Assembly: GCA_022844005.1 (NCBI GenBank)
Contig: JALHMN010000030.1
Coordinates: forward strand, 1-36,115
Length of the DNA: 36,115 nucleotides
Source of the DNA: a bacterium
GTDB lineage: Bacteria > Pseudomonadota > Alphaproteobacteria > Ferrovibrionales > Ferrovibrionaceae
Direction: 5' to 3'
This document shows positions 1-6,734 of this stretch, piece by piece. Both the position numbers and the translations under genes were made by a program. The stretch's first letter is position 1, and each line of letters starts with the position of its first letter. Under the pieces are notes generated by a model, which was given only the letters and a program-made list of their open reading frames with translations, did not search any database and had not been told where the DNA came from.

Positions 1-293
1 ACTGTTGCTGCGGCGGGCGGGGAACCGGGATGGGCAGGCCGCGCGCCGCGCCGCAGGGCAGAGCGGGGCACCGCCGGGTTCAGCGCCTCGTCGATCGCCT
101 GCGCCTCGCCGACCAGCGTCATCTCGTAGGTCGCAACGATATGCTCGCCGAAGGCGACATCGCCCACGCCGACATGGCAATGCACGTCATGCGCGGCGCA
201 GCGGCTCTGGAAGGCGGCGAGTTTCTGGCCGACGGCCGAAGCCGTGGGGCCTGAAAAGGCGATGTCGCGATGAAGCGTGATCACGGCGCGCAC
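1..293 (-). CDS. Hypothetical protein, partial (C-terminus beyond the window)
   Basis: I do not recognise this protein. The reverse strand stays open from about position 345 to the window edge, with third codon positions strongly G or C as in the real genes here. The readable part begins with either GTG at 293 (MRAVITLHRDIAFSG) or GTG at 284 (MITLHRD). It continues as a mixed alpha/beta sequence containing AAHDVHCHVGVGDVAFGE and TYEMTLVGEAQAIDEAL. The last 25 or so visible residues become rich in Pro, Ala and Arg, which could be a natural tail or a frameshift near position 80. No signal peptide or membrane segment is visible. No Shine-Dalgarno sequence clearly decides the start. Coding status is moderately supported; the function is unknown. 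Confidence 0.45.
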   Translation of the reverse strand, partial: MRAVITLHRDIAFSGPTASAVGQKLAAFQSRCAAHDVHCHVGVGDVAFGEHIVATYEMTLVGEAQAIDEALNPAVPRSALRRGARPAHPGSPPAAAT

Positions 294-580
294 TCCGTAC
301 TGCTGAAGCGCGCATCCTGTCCCGCCAGGGTAAACAAATTCGGAATTGGGCGAGGGGGGCCGACTCCAACCCTGCTCCTGCAGCGGATCCGCGCGGCTAT
401 AGGCACTCCCGCTTCGATCGAGACTCTTTGGGACGCTTCACTTTCGGGGGAGCAGAGGGCCAGGATGTACTTATTAAAAGAGAAATTCATAGCCGATCAC
501 AAAAAAATCCCCTATAATGCGGCATTCGGTGTGATCGAGATGTCGCGTCTTGGCCATTGTGAATCTCTCGACACGACCCT

Positions 581-597
581 CGCCGGCACTGCCGGCG
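581..597. repeat. GC-rich hairpin
   Basis: The arms CGCCGGC (581-587) and GCCGGCG (591-597) are perfectly complementary around a 3-nt loop. Neither strand has a T-run after it, so an intrinsic terminator is unlikely. Confidence 0.4.
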
Positions 598-622
598 GGG
601 AAGGAGGAGCCGCGCTCGTGTC

Positions 623-650
623 CATCGCCGGTTTAACCGGGGAGGCGATG
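623..650. repeat. Nested inverted repeat
   Basis: The outer arms CATCGCC (623-629) and GGCGATG (644-650) are perfectly complementary. The 11-bp palindrome CGGTTTAACCG (629-639) lies inside. No gene start or end lies close by. It could be part of a mobile-element end or a protein-binding site. Confidence 0.4.
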
Positions 651-715
651 GCACAACCTGGCCCAAACGGGCTCCAAGCTGGCCGCTCTCGGCATGGTGC
701 GGGTCAAAACTGGCT

Positions 716-734
716 CGAATTGGCACGAATTGGC
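716..734. repeat. Short tandem direct repeat
   Basis: CGAATTGGC occurs at 716-724 and again at 726-734, a period of 10 bp or one helical turn. The sequence around it is also rich in TTGGC (739-743 and 761-765). The role is unknown. Confidence 0.4.
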
Positions 735-867
735 TGACTTTGGCTAGGGCGATTTGGCGTGAATTCGCCACTCTCTATTTTATATCAATGACTTAACAAT
801 GGTTGCCCGCGTCGGCTTGTCTCGGCGCTGCAAATTCGTATCGAGCCCTGGAGTGCGCCCCTCGGGG

Positions 868-909
868 CGGACAAGAATGTCCGCGAACGGCGGCGGACAA
901 AAATGTCCG
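868..909. repeat. Twin 16-bp palindromes
   Basis: Two nearly identical inverted repeats stand in tandem: CGGACA-agaa-TGTCCG at 868-883 and CGGACA-aaaa-TGTCCG at 894-909, with centres 26 bp apart. A degenerate third copy (CGACA-AA-TGTTCCG) follows at about 913-926. Repeated copies of short related sequences are typical of the ends of IS21-family elements, and the GGACAAAAATGTCC core reminds me of such ends. No transposase is present, so a solo remnant or an operator array is possible instead. Confidence 0.5.
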
Positions 910-1329
910 ATGCGACAAATGTTCCGGTCGGCGCAGATCCTAACGCGGCGGTGGCAGCAGCCCATCGCGGCGAGCTGCTTCAATCACTCGCTCAACGTCG
1001 GACGCGTCATACTCGGCCAACTGCTGACCCGGCTGTTTATGGGCGGTCCACAGGTGGAAGAGGATATGGCCCGTCACTTTAGATCGGCCACCCGCCGGAT
1101 GACATGGGCGGACCGCTCGACAGTCCACAATCCCGCCGCGCGGTCCCGGATTGTACTGGCAGGCCGTGGCCCCGAGTCCAGCAACGCAATTGTGTGGTCA
1201 TGCTGTGGCCCCCGCGCACTCGATCAGCCATGAAGGGGTGAAGCGGGTCCTGAAGCCGGCCGAAGAGGGCGCCGCGTGAAGTCCTCGTGACCAGCGGCAA
1301 GGGAAGAGAAGGTGCGCGAGGCGCTGGCC

Positions 1330-2073
1330 TCAGGGGCGGGATGGTAGAGGCCGTTCGATAGGCTCGGGCCGTCGACAAGGGGATATGCCCCACCAACTGA
1401 CCACTACCGTGCCCTCCCTGCCACGGCAGCAACAACCGTCGGACCACATCCCTTCAACGACCCTCCCGGTGGCGCTGAAGGTCAGCTTTCCCCATCCATG
1501 CGGCCAACTGTTACGCAATGCGCCGACGTAGGTATCGCCATTGGCCATGCTTACGGTCCCGTGCCCGTCCCACTCTCCGTTAAGCCATGAACCAACGTAG
1601 CTGCTGCCGCTTGGCGAGGTGACGATGCCGTGTCCGTTCGGCGAGCCGTTGTCCCACATTCCTTCATATCGGGTGCCGTCGGACTTCTGGTGCACTCCAT
1701 GCCCGCTCTCGCGACCGTCAACCCATTCACCCGTGTAGAAGGCTCCCGTGGCAGAGACCTCTGATCCGACGCCGTGTGCGCGGCCGTTTCGCACCGCTCC
1801 GACGTAGGTCCCAATCGACCGCCCTTCGGAGAACCATTCCAACGTCCCGGAACCGACGATCGGACCATCTGGACCGCAACCACCCGACCACTTCACGGTC
1901 TGATTAGGATTGGGGACTTGGTTCCACACCCAGCAGCCGGTGCGCTCATCAACAATCCAACCCGGCGTGTCGGGCCGGGCAGCTTGATCTGCAGGCGGAG
2001 CCGCCGGCCGCTCCTGTGCGAGGGCGACACAGGGCAATAACAGCACGACAAAGGCGATGAACTTCCGAGGCAT
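1330..2073 (-). CDS. Secreted MORN-repeat protein
   Basis: This 247-residue protein starts with a Sec signal peptide (basic MPRK, a hydrophobic core, then LAQ with likely cleavage after residue 19). A Pro/Ala-rich linker and a Trp/Cys-containing segment (WIVDERTGCWVWNQVPNP) follow. From about residue 75 there are five to six MORN repeats of about 23 residues with the recurring pattern Y-x-G-x-W/L-x-(D/N)-G-x-x-x-G-x-G, for example YEGMWDNGSPNGHGIV. MORN repeats form beta-hairpin arrays that bind proteins or membranes; the signal peptide places this one in the periplasm or outside the cell. The last 40 residues (GCCCRGREG onward) lack repeat character. It stands alone in accessory-looking DNA. 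The family assignment is firm; the specific role is unknown. Confidence 0.8.
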   Translation of the reverse strand: MPRKFIAFVVLLLPCVALAQERPAAPPADQAARPDTPGWIVDERTGCWVWNQVPNPNQTVKWSGGCGPDGPIVGSGTLEWFSEGRSIGTYVGAVRNGRAHGVGSEVSATGAFYTGEWVDGRESGHGVHQKSDGTRYEGMWDNGSPNGHGIVTSPSGSSYVGSWLNGEWDGHGTVSMANGDTYVGALRNSWPHGWGKLTFSATGRVVEGMWSDGCCCRGREGTVVVSWWGISPCRRPEPIERPLPSRP

Positions 2074-2466
2074 GGTTGCGCCAGTCTACACGCAGTTCGA
2101 TGCGACGACCCGATCCTGATCGGAGCCCCTACCGAGCCCGCTGACGCCCCTCCAGCCTTCCCCGCCCATCCATCCGAGAACCGCTCGACCCCATCAGGTG
2201 ACGCCCGGTGGGCACGGCACGGCACCTCAGGGGACCATGCGCGCATCGAAGGTGCCGAAGCGGGGGCTGTGTGGGTTTCCGAGGGGGTATAGGGGGTGTT
2301 CGCCGCGTGCCTGAAGGTCAGAGGGGCTCTCAGAAATTACGCCGGAAATTCAACGGGCCGGCGGTGACACGCCGGCCCCTCTATCGTCTTCACGTGAGGG
2401 GTAGGTGTTGAAGCCGATTCCATCTATCCCCTTGAAATCTCTACTTATTTTAAGGCAGGAAGAGAG
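2074..2466. other. Intergenic stretch between the MORN gene and tRNA-Arg
   Basis: I see no gene here. The reverse frame that crosses part of it is a shadow of the MORN gene's other frame. The stretch carries the upstream region of the MORN gene at the left, a strong hairpin at 2355-2378, and an AT-rich segment (about 2416-2458) next to the 3' end of the tRNA. No integrase and no second copy of the tRNA 3' end is visible within the window. Confidence 0.5.
2355..2378 (-). terminator. Candidate terminator hairpin of tRNA-Arg
   Basis: GGGCCGGCG (2355-2363) and CGCCGGCCC (2370-2378) form a perfect 9-bp stem with a 6-nt loop. On the reverse strand, the direction of the tRNA, the stem is followed by GTTGAATTTCC, which is only moderately T-rich. 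It lies about 90 bp beyond the tRNA 3' end. On the forward strand the trailing sequence is CTCTATCGTCTT, so it could act in either direction. Confidence 0.5.
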
Positions 2467-2543
2467 TGGTGTCCCCGGCGGGATTCGAACCCACGACCTC
2501 GCGCTTAGGAGGCGCGCGCTCTATCCAGCTGAGCTACGAGGAC
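2467..2543 (-). tRNA. tRNA-Arg (anticodon CCT)
   Basis: Read on the reverse strand, this 77-nt gene folds into a full cloverleaf. The acceptor arms GTCCTCG and CGGGGAC pair over 7 bp, with one T-G wobble. The D-arm is GCTC/GAGC. The anticodon stem CGCGC/GCGCG holds the loop CTCCTAA, whose anticodon CCT reads AGG arginine codons. The T-arm contains TTCGAAT. The 3' CCA is encoded (complement of 2467-2469) after discriminator A. AGG is a rare codon in such a GC-rich genome. The 3' end faces the accessory-looking DNA on the left, the orientation expected if the tRNA had served as an integration site, but no att duplication is visible. Confidence 0.96.
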
Positions 2544-2558
2544 GCCGGATGCGGGCGG

Positions 2559-2587
2559 ACTATAGCGTCGAATGCCGGGATTGCCAC
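2559..2587 (-). promoter_or_regulatory. Candidate promoter of tRNA-Arg
   Basis: On the reverse strand a -10-like TATAGT (2559-2564) stands 17 bp from a -35-like GTGGCA (2582-2587). The -10 matches TATAAT in 5 of 6 positions and the -35 matches TTGACA in 4 of 6. The -10 ends 15 bp before the mature tRNA 5' end, as expected for a short leader. Confidence 0.5.
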
Positions 2588-2631
2588 CGTGCCGCTTCTC
2601 CATCGCGCCCCGGGCGGCTAAGACCCCATCC

Positions 2632-3852
2632 ATGCAGGGGAAATCCATTGCCGCCTTCATGTGCCTGGCGCAGATCTGCGCGCTGGCGACGCATTCGTCC
2701 TATGCCGCCCTCATGCCGGTCTTCATCGGCGACTGGGGGCTTTCCAACGCGCAGGCCGGCTGGATTCAGGGGGCGCAGGCGATCGGCTATCTGATCGGGG
2801 TGCCGTTCCTGGGGGCGGCCACCGACCGGATCGATGCCCGGCGGATCTACATGCTCTCGAGCCTCGTCGGCATCGGCGCCGCGCTCGGCTTCGCCGGGAC
2901 GGCGGAAGGCTTCTGGAGCGCCATCGGCTGGCGCTTCCTCACCGGCCTCGGCGATGCCGGGCTCTACATGCCCGGCCTCCGCGCCATCAACGACCGGGTA
3001 TCGGGCGGCGAGCGCAGCCGCGTGATCGTCGCCTATACGGCGACCTATTCCTTCGGGGTCGCGGCCTCCTTCCTGCTGGCGGGGTTCGTCGCGGAGGGCT
3101 TCGGCTGGCGCGCCACTTTCCTCGTCACCGCGGCGGGCCCGGCCCTGGCCGGGGCGATCGCCTTCCTGGCGTTGAAGCCGAAGGCGCCGGCGGGGGTGGG
3201 GGACCGCCGGCCGGTCTGGCTGCAGTTCAGGGCGGTTTTCGCCAACCGGCCGGTGATGGGCTATGTGCTGGCCTATGCGTGGCACTCCTATGAACTGAAC
3301 GCCTATCGCGCCTGGCTGGTCGCCTACATGACCTTCCTCGCCGCCCAGGCGGCGGCCCAGGGACAGGCGGTGCTGGCGCCCACGCTGGTCGCTGCCGCCG
3401 CCACGCTCTGCGGCCTGCCGGCCAGCATCCTCGGCAACGAGCTGGCGCTCAGCATCGGCCGCCGGCGGCTGATCGCCCGGGTCATGGCGATGGGCGTCGG
3501 CGTCGCGCTCGTGATCGGCTGCTTCGGGACGGTGCTGCCCTATTGGGTCGTGGTTCCGCTCGTCATGCTCTACGCGCTGGTGATCGCGGCCGATTCCGGC
3601 TCGCTCACCGCCGGTACGGTGGCGGCGGCCCGGCCCGAGGTGCAGGGGGCGACGCTGGCGCTGCAATCGGCCATCGCCACCACGCATTCCTTCTTCGGTC
3701 CGCTGCTCTGCGGGCTCGCCCTCGATCTCGGCGGCGGGCGCGACAGCCCCCTCGCCTGGGGCTACTGCTTCGCGGTGATCGGGCTGGGCAGCGTCATGGG
3801 CCTCGTGCTGTTGCGCCTGATGCGCCCGAAGGCGGCGGCACCAGCAGGCTGA
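2632..3852 (+). CDS. MFS (major facilitator) transporter
   Basis: This is a 406-residue inner-membrane protein with about 12 hydrophobic helices and almost no soluble domain. It resembles the YbfB/DHA-type proton-coupled exporters of the major facilitator superfamily. Loop 2-3 carries the family pattern as GAATDRIDARRIYMLSS (about residues 62-78), a variant of G-x-x-x-D-R-x-G-R-R. ATG at 2632 gives a first helix directly after MQGKS; the longer frame from 2572 would add an unlikely Pro/Arg-rich leader overlapping the tRNA promoter. It stands alone, and its last 59 bp overlap the end of the lipid kinase gene on the other strand. The substrate cannot be told from sequence. Confidence 0.85.
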   Translation: MQGKSIAAFMCLAQICALATHSSYAALMPVFIGDWGLSNAQAGWIQGAQAIGYLIGVPFLGAATDRIDARRIYMLSSLVGIGAALGFAGTAEGFWSAIGWRFLTGLGDAGLYMPGLRAINDRVSGGERSRVIVAYTATYSFGVAASFLLAGFVAEGFGWRATFLVTAAGPALAGAIAFLALKPKAPAGVGDRRPVWLQFRAVFANRPVMGYVLAYAWHSYELNAYRAWLVAYMTFLAAQAAAQGQAVLAPTLVAAAATLCGLPASILGNELALSIGRRRLIARVMAMGVGVALVIGCFGTVLPYWVVVPLVMLYALVIAADSGSLTAGTVAAARPEVQGATLALQSAIATTHSFFGPLLCGLALDLGGGRDSPLAWGYCFAVIGLGSVMGLVLLRLMRPKAAAPAG

Positions 3853-4717
3853 TCGTCACCGGGTCGAGGCCGATCCGGGCCGGCGTGCGCGACGCCGCGT
3901 CGCCATCGGCCTGGATGGCGATGCCCGCCGGGCCGTCGATCAGCACCTCGCGGGCGGGGAGGGTGAGGATGCCCGCCGCCCGCGGCAGACGATCGGCCAG
4001 CAGGGCGAGGCCATAGCGCATGACCGCCGGCCAGCCGCCCTTCTCGAACAGCAGCACCTGAAAGCCCGGCCGCCAGAGATCGCCTTCGGTTGCGCAGACA
4101 TAGGGGCCGGCATAGCGCCGGCCGTTCAGCACCAGGACCGAGGCGGCGGCATGGCCCACACCGTCGATGCGGAGCGCGATCCGCGGAAAGGGATAGACGG
4201 TCATCTGCCGGAGCGACTCCGCCATATAGGCGCCCTTGCCGATCAGGCGCTTCAGGCGCGGGTTCACCCCCTGCACCACCTCGGCGTCGAAACCCGCGCC
4301 GGCCATCAGGACGAAGCGCCGCCCGTCGATGCGGCCGCAGACGAGCGGGCGGGGAATGCCGCGGGCGATGGTCTCGGCGGCGGGGGTGGAGCGGGCGGCG
4401 AGCCCGATCTCGGCGGCCAGCACATTGGCGGTGCCGAGCGGGATGAGGGCGAGCGGCGGCGCATCGGGCCGCAGGCCGTTCGCCACTTCCTGCACGGTGC
4501 CGTCGCCGCCGGCCACCGCCAGCACGTCGAAGGCCTCGGCCCCGATCTCGCCCGCGATGCGCTCCCCGTCGCCCCGCCGGCCGGTGGCCCGCATCGTCAC
4601 CTCGCAGCCCATCAGGGTCAGCTTGGCGACGGTCCGCTGCAGGCGCAGACGTTTCCGCCCGCCGCCCGCGATCGGGTTGAAGATCACCACCACGCGCCGC
4701 CGGAGGGACTCGCTCAT
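3794..4717 (-). CDS. Diacylglycerol kinase-type lipid kinase (DagK/YegS family)
   Basis: This 307-residue enzyme transfers ATP phosphate to a lipid hydroxyl, typically diacylglycerol to give phosphatidic acid, at the inner face of the membrane. The N-terminal catalytic domain shows VVVIFNPIAGGG (about 9-20), the nucleotide-binding GGDGT (70-74) and PLGTANVLA (93-101). The C-terminal beta-sandwich domain includes GAGFDAEVV and the late motif IDGPAGIAIQADGD. Length is normal for the family. The gene diverges from the metallophosphoesterase-glycosyltransferase operon, sharing 147 bp of upstream DNA, and converges with the MFS gene with a 59-bp overlap. Next to a possible phospholipase C and diacylglycerol glycosyltransferase, diacylglycerol is the natural substrate guess. 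A sphingoid or other lipid remains possible. Confidence 0.85.
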   Translation of the reverse strand: MSESLRRRVVVIFNPIAGGGRKRLRLQRTVAKLTLMGCEVTMRATGRRGDGERIAGEIGAEAFDVLAVAGGDGTVQEVANGLRPDAPPLALIPLGTANVLAAEIGLAARSTPAAETIARGIPRPLVCGRIDGRRFVLMAGAGFDAEVVQGVNPRLKRLIGKGAYMAESLRQMTVYPFPRIALRIDGVGHAAASVLVLNGRRYAGPYVCATEGDLWRPGFQVLLFEKGGWPAVMRYGLALLADRLPRAAGILTLPAREVLIDGPAGIAIQADGDAASRTPARIGLDPVTISLLVPPPSGASGATARGP

Positions 4718-4756
4718 GGGCCCGGACCATAGCGGCGGAACACCCGCCCGCGCCGC

Positions 4757-4774
4757 CTGTCATCAAAACTTCAC
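4757..4774. promoter_or_regulatory. Candidate Pho box in the divergent lipid-gene promoter
   Basis: CTGTCAT (4757-4763) is a perfect PhoB half-site. After the standard 4-nt spacer comes ACTTCAC (4768-4774), which keeps only the TCA core (3 of 7). Together they make one strong and one weak heptamer at 11-bp periodicity. The site lies between the lipid kinase start (4717) and the metallophosphoesterase start (4865), where a PhoB site would be expected for phosphate-stress lipid replacement. A chance match to one heptamer is possible. Confidence 0.4.
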
Positions 4775-4850
4775 TCGATTGCAGGAAAGCCGACGCTTAC
4801 CGCCGCCTACACGGGTGGCGGCGGACGGCGGGAATGCCGCCCGAGTCGCA

Positions 4851-4868
4851 ATGAACGAGCCGGCATGA
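4851..4868 (+). CDS. Possible 5-codon upstream ORF coupled to the metallophosphoesterase
   Basis: ATG at 4851 opens MNEPA and its TGA (4866-4868) overlaps the ATG at 4865 in the sequence ATGA. Such an arrangement allows translational coupling, and the downstream start has no strong Shine-Dalgarno sequence of its own. With only five codons this may be chance. Confidence 0.2.
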   Translation: MNEPA

Positions 4869-5662
4869 ACGCCCATAGCGGTCCGATGCGCTATCGAACG
4901 ATCTGGATTTCCGACATCCACCTCGGCACGCGTGGCTGCAAGGCGGAGTATCTGCTCTCCTTCCTCAAGGTGACGGAGAGCGAGCATCTCTTCCTGGTCG
5001 GCGACATCGTCGACGGCTGGCGCTTGCGCCGGTCCTGGTACTGGCCGCAGGCGCATAACGACGTGGTGCAGAAGCTGCTGCGGAAGGCGCGCAAGGGCAC
5101 CCGCGTCGTCTATATCCCGGGCAACCACGACGAGGCCTTCCGGGGGTATGTCGACAACCATTTCGGCGGCGTGCATGTGGTCTCCGAGCACGTGCACCAG
5201 CTCGCCGACGGGCGGCGCTTCCTGATCCTGCACGGCGACGAGTTCGACGGCGTGGTGCGCTATGCCCGCTGGCTCGCCTTCCTCGGCGATCACGCCTATA
5301 CGGCGGCGCTCATGCTGAACCACTGGTTCAACCTGGCCAGGCGGAAGCTCGGCTATCCCTACTGGTCGCTGTCGGCCTATCTGAAGGAGCGGGTGAAGAA
5401 CGCGGTCGAATACGTCTCCAGCTTCGAGACGGCGGTGGCCGACGAGGCGCGGCGGCGCGGCGTCGACGGCGTCGTCTGCGGGCATATCCACAAGGCGGAG
5501 ATCCGGCAGTTCGCCGGCATCACCTATTGCAACGACGGCGACTGGGTGGAAAGCTGCACCGCCCTGGTGGAGACGCTTGAGGGCCGGCTCGAGATCCTGC
5601 ACTGGGCGCCGCTGCACGATGGCGACGTGACGATCCGTCTGGCCGAGCCGGTGCCCGCCTGA
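4865..5662 (+). CDS. Calcineurin-like metallophosphoesterase, PlcP-like phospholipase C candidate
   Basis: This 265-residue enzyme has every metal-binding motif of the family: DIHLG (17-21), GDIVDGW (46-52), GNHDE (86-90), HGDEFD (123-128) and GHIHKA (206-211), which together hold two metal ions. It belongs with the LpxH-related COG2908 proteins. In rhizobia and marine alphaproteobacteria, members called PlcP cleave phosphatidylcholine and phosphatidylethanolamine to diacylglycerol during phosphate limitation. A PlcP role is favoured because its stop overlaps the start of a GT4 glycosyltransferase by 1 nt, a lipid kinase lies divergently next door, and a Pho-box-like site lies upstream. An internal ATG at 4886 (MRYRTIWISD) is an alternative start. 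UDP-diacylglucosamine hydrolysis is the main alternative function. Confidence 0.8.
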   Translation: MNAHSGPMRYRTIWISDIHLGTRGCKAEYLLSFLKVTESEHLFLVGDIVDGWRLRRSWYWPQAHNDVVQKLLRKARKGTRVVYIPGNHDEAFRGYVDNHFGGVHVVSEHVHQLADGRRFLILHGDEFDGVVRYARWLAFLGDHAYTAALMLNHWFNLARRKLGYPYWSLSAYLKERVKNAVEYVSSFETAVADEARRRGVDGVVCGHIHKAEIRQFAGITYCNDGDWVESCTALVETLEGRLEILHWAPLHDGDVTIRLAEPVPA

Positions 5663-6663
5663 TGCGCATCGTCGATGTCACCGACGCCTGGGAACCGCAG
5701 CAGAACGGCGTCGTGCGGACCATGAAGCGGACCCGGGACGAGGCAACGAAGCTCGGCCACGACATGTGGTTCGTCACCCCCAACGACTTCTTCTCCTTCC
5801 CCTGTCCGACCTATCCGGAAATCCAGCTGTCGCTGGTGCGTGCCTGCACCATCGGCCGGCGGATCGAGGCGCTGAAACCCGACGCGCTGCACATCTCGAC
5901 CGAAGGGCCGCTCGGCTACGCGGCGCGGGCCTGGTGCCGGCGGGAGAAGGTGCCCTTCACCACCGCCTACCACACCCGCTTTCCCGAATACGTGCATACC
6001 CGCTTCCGCTGGCCGCTCGCCTGGTCCTACGCCATGCTGCGGCGGTTCCATGCCTCGGCCACCCGCACCATGGTGGCGACGCGCTCGCTGCATGACGACC
6101 TGACGGCGCGGGGATTCGGCCACCTCGCCTATTGGAGCCGCGGCGTCGACCTCGACCACTTCCACCCGGTGGGCAAGGGCGCCATCGAGGTGAAGCGGCC
6201 GATCTTCATCAATGTCGGCCGGGTGGCGCCGGAGAAGAACATCGAGGCCTTCCTCGCCCTCGACCTGCCGGGCACCAAGGTGGTCGTCGGCGACGGTCCG
6301 GCCCGGGCCGCGCTGGAGCGGAAATTCCCGGAAGCCGTCTTCCTCGGCCGGCGCACCGATGCCGACCTGCCGGCGCTCTACGCTGCCGCCGATGTCTTCG
6401 TCTTCCCCAGCCGCACCGACACTTTCGGGCTGGTGCTGCTGGAGGCCATGGCCTGCGGCGTGCCGGTGGCCGCCTATCCGGTGATGGGCCCCCGCGACGT
6501 GATCACCGATCCGGCCGCAGGCGCGCTCGACGAGGATCTGCGCGCCGCCTGCCTCAGGGCATTGGACCTGAAGCCGGAAGCCGCCCGGGTGCATGCGCTG
6601 CGGTTTTCCTGGGAGAATGCCGCGAAGCAGTTCCTGGGCAACCTGGCGCCGATCGGCGCCTGA
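5662..6663 (+). CDS. Glycosyltransferase family 4, Agt-like glycolipid synthase candidate
   Basis: This 333-residue GT-B-fold glycosyltransferase has the two Rossmann halves of the GT4 family. The N-terminal acceptor half has [18 protein letters not shown] and [13 protein letters not shown]. The sugar-nucleotide half starts near [12 protein letters not shown] and carries the E-x7-E region in [10 protein letters not shown] (253-262). No signal peptide or membrane helix is visible, so it probably acts at the cytoplasmic membrane face. Its ATG overlaps the upstream TGA as TGATG, so the two proteins should be made together. In the PlcP-Agt pathway the transferase adds hexose or glucuronate to the diacylglycerol released by the phospholipase; that role is inferred from context. 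Transfer to another lipid is possible. Confidence 0.82.
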   Translation: MRIVDVTDAWEPQQNGVVRTMKRTRDEATKLGHDMWFVTPNDFFSFPCPTYPEIQLSLVRACTIGRRIEALKPDALHISTEGPLGYAARAWCRREKVPFTTAYHTRFPEYVHTRFRWPLAWSYAMLRRFHASATRTMVATRSLHDDLTARGFGHLAYWSRGVDLDHFHPVGKGAIEVKRPIFINVGRVAPEKNIEAFLALDLPGTKVVVGDGPARAALERKFPEAVFLGRRTDADLPALYAAADVFVFPSRTDTFGLVLLEAMACGVPVAAYPVMGPRDVITDPAAGALDEDLRAACLRALDLKPEAARVHALRFSWENAAKQFLGNLAPIGA

Positions 6664-6673
6664 CCTCGCGCTT

Positions 6674-6694
6674 GTCGCGGCGCCCGCCCGCGAC
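6674..6694 (+). terminator. Candidate terminator after the glycosyltransferase
   Basis: GTCGCGG (6674-6680) and CCGCGAC (6688-6694) form a perfect 7-bp stem with a 7-nt loop, followed by TACTTTCC. The T content is low, so it may be a weak or Rho-aided terminator separating the lipid operon from dapA. Confidence 0.4.
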
Positions 6695-6734
6695 TACTTT
6701 CCGCCGTTCGTCGACCCGCGCGGGGAGGATTCCC

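Larger units (their letters stand above)
294..1329. other. Long non-coding, palindrome-rich stretch (possible mobile-element remnant)
   Basis: I see no convincing gene in this kilobase. Open frames exist on both strands, but none has the GC-rich third positions of its neighbours, a good ribosome site or a recognisable domain. A 45-codon reverse frame from GTG at 1077, ending VERVIEAARRDGLLPPPR, is the most protein-like but has no visible Shine-Dalgarno sequence. The stretch holds several inverted repeats: 581-597 (7-bp arms, 3-nt loop), 623-650 (nested), and two near-identical 16-bp palindromes at 868-883 and 894-909. It also holds a tandem 9-bp repeat at 716-734. Parts around 460-520 are clearly more AT-rich than the rest of the window. 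Together these suggest foreign DNA or a decayed insertion element. Confidence 0.5.

Noticed and set aside
513-518. Perfect TATAAT hexamer
   Set aside because: No -35-like hexamer at 16-18 bp upstream and no convincing gene downstream.
270-737. 155-codon forward frame in the gene-free stretch
   Set aside because: Codon use does not match the window, it crosses several inverted repeats, and no domain is recognisable.
943-1077. 45-codon reverse frame ending VERVIEAARRDGLLPPPR
   Set aside because: Somewhat protein-like, but GTG start without a ribosome site and no match I can recall; left as part of the gene-free stretch.
799-1233. 144-codon forward frame spanning the twin palindromes
   Set aside because: Arg- and Cys-rich translation with no domain; the palindromes fall inside it, making non-coding function more likely.
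2467-2489. tRNA 3' end as an attachment site with a duplicated copy
   Set aside because: I searched by eye for the T-arm and acceptor sequence elsewhere in the left patch and found no second copy, so no att site is claimed.
2560-3687. 375-codon reverse frame rich in Arg, Gly and Asp
   Set aside because: Antisense shadow of the MFS transporter and crosses its promoter region.
4800-4824. 8-bp stem CCGCCGCC/GGCGGCGG before the metallophosphoesterase
   Set aside because: Simple GC repeat that arises easily in this genome; no riboswitch-like conserved features.
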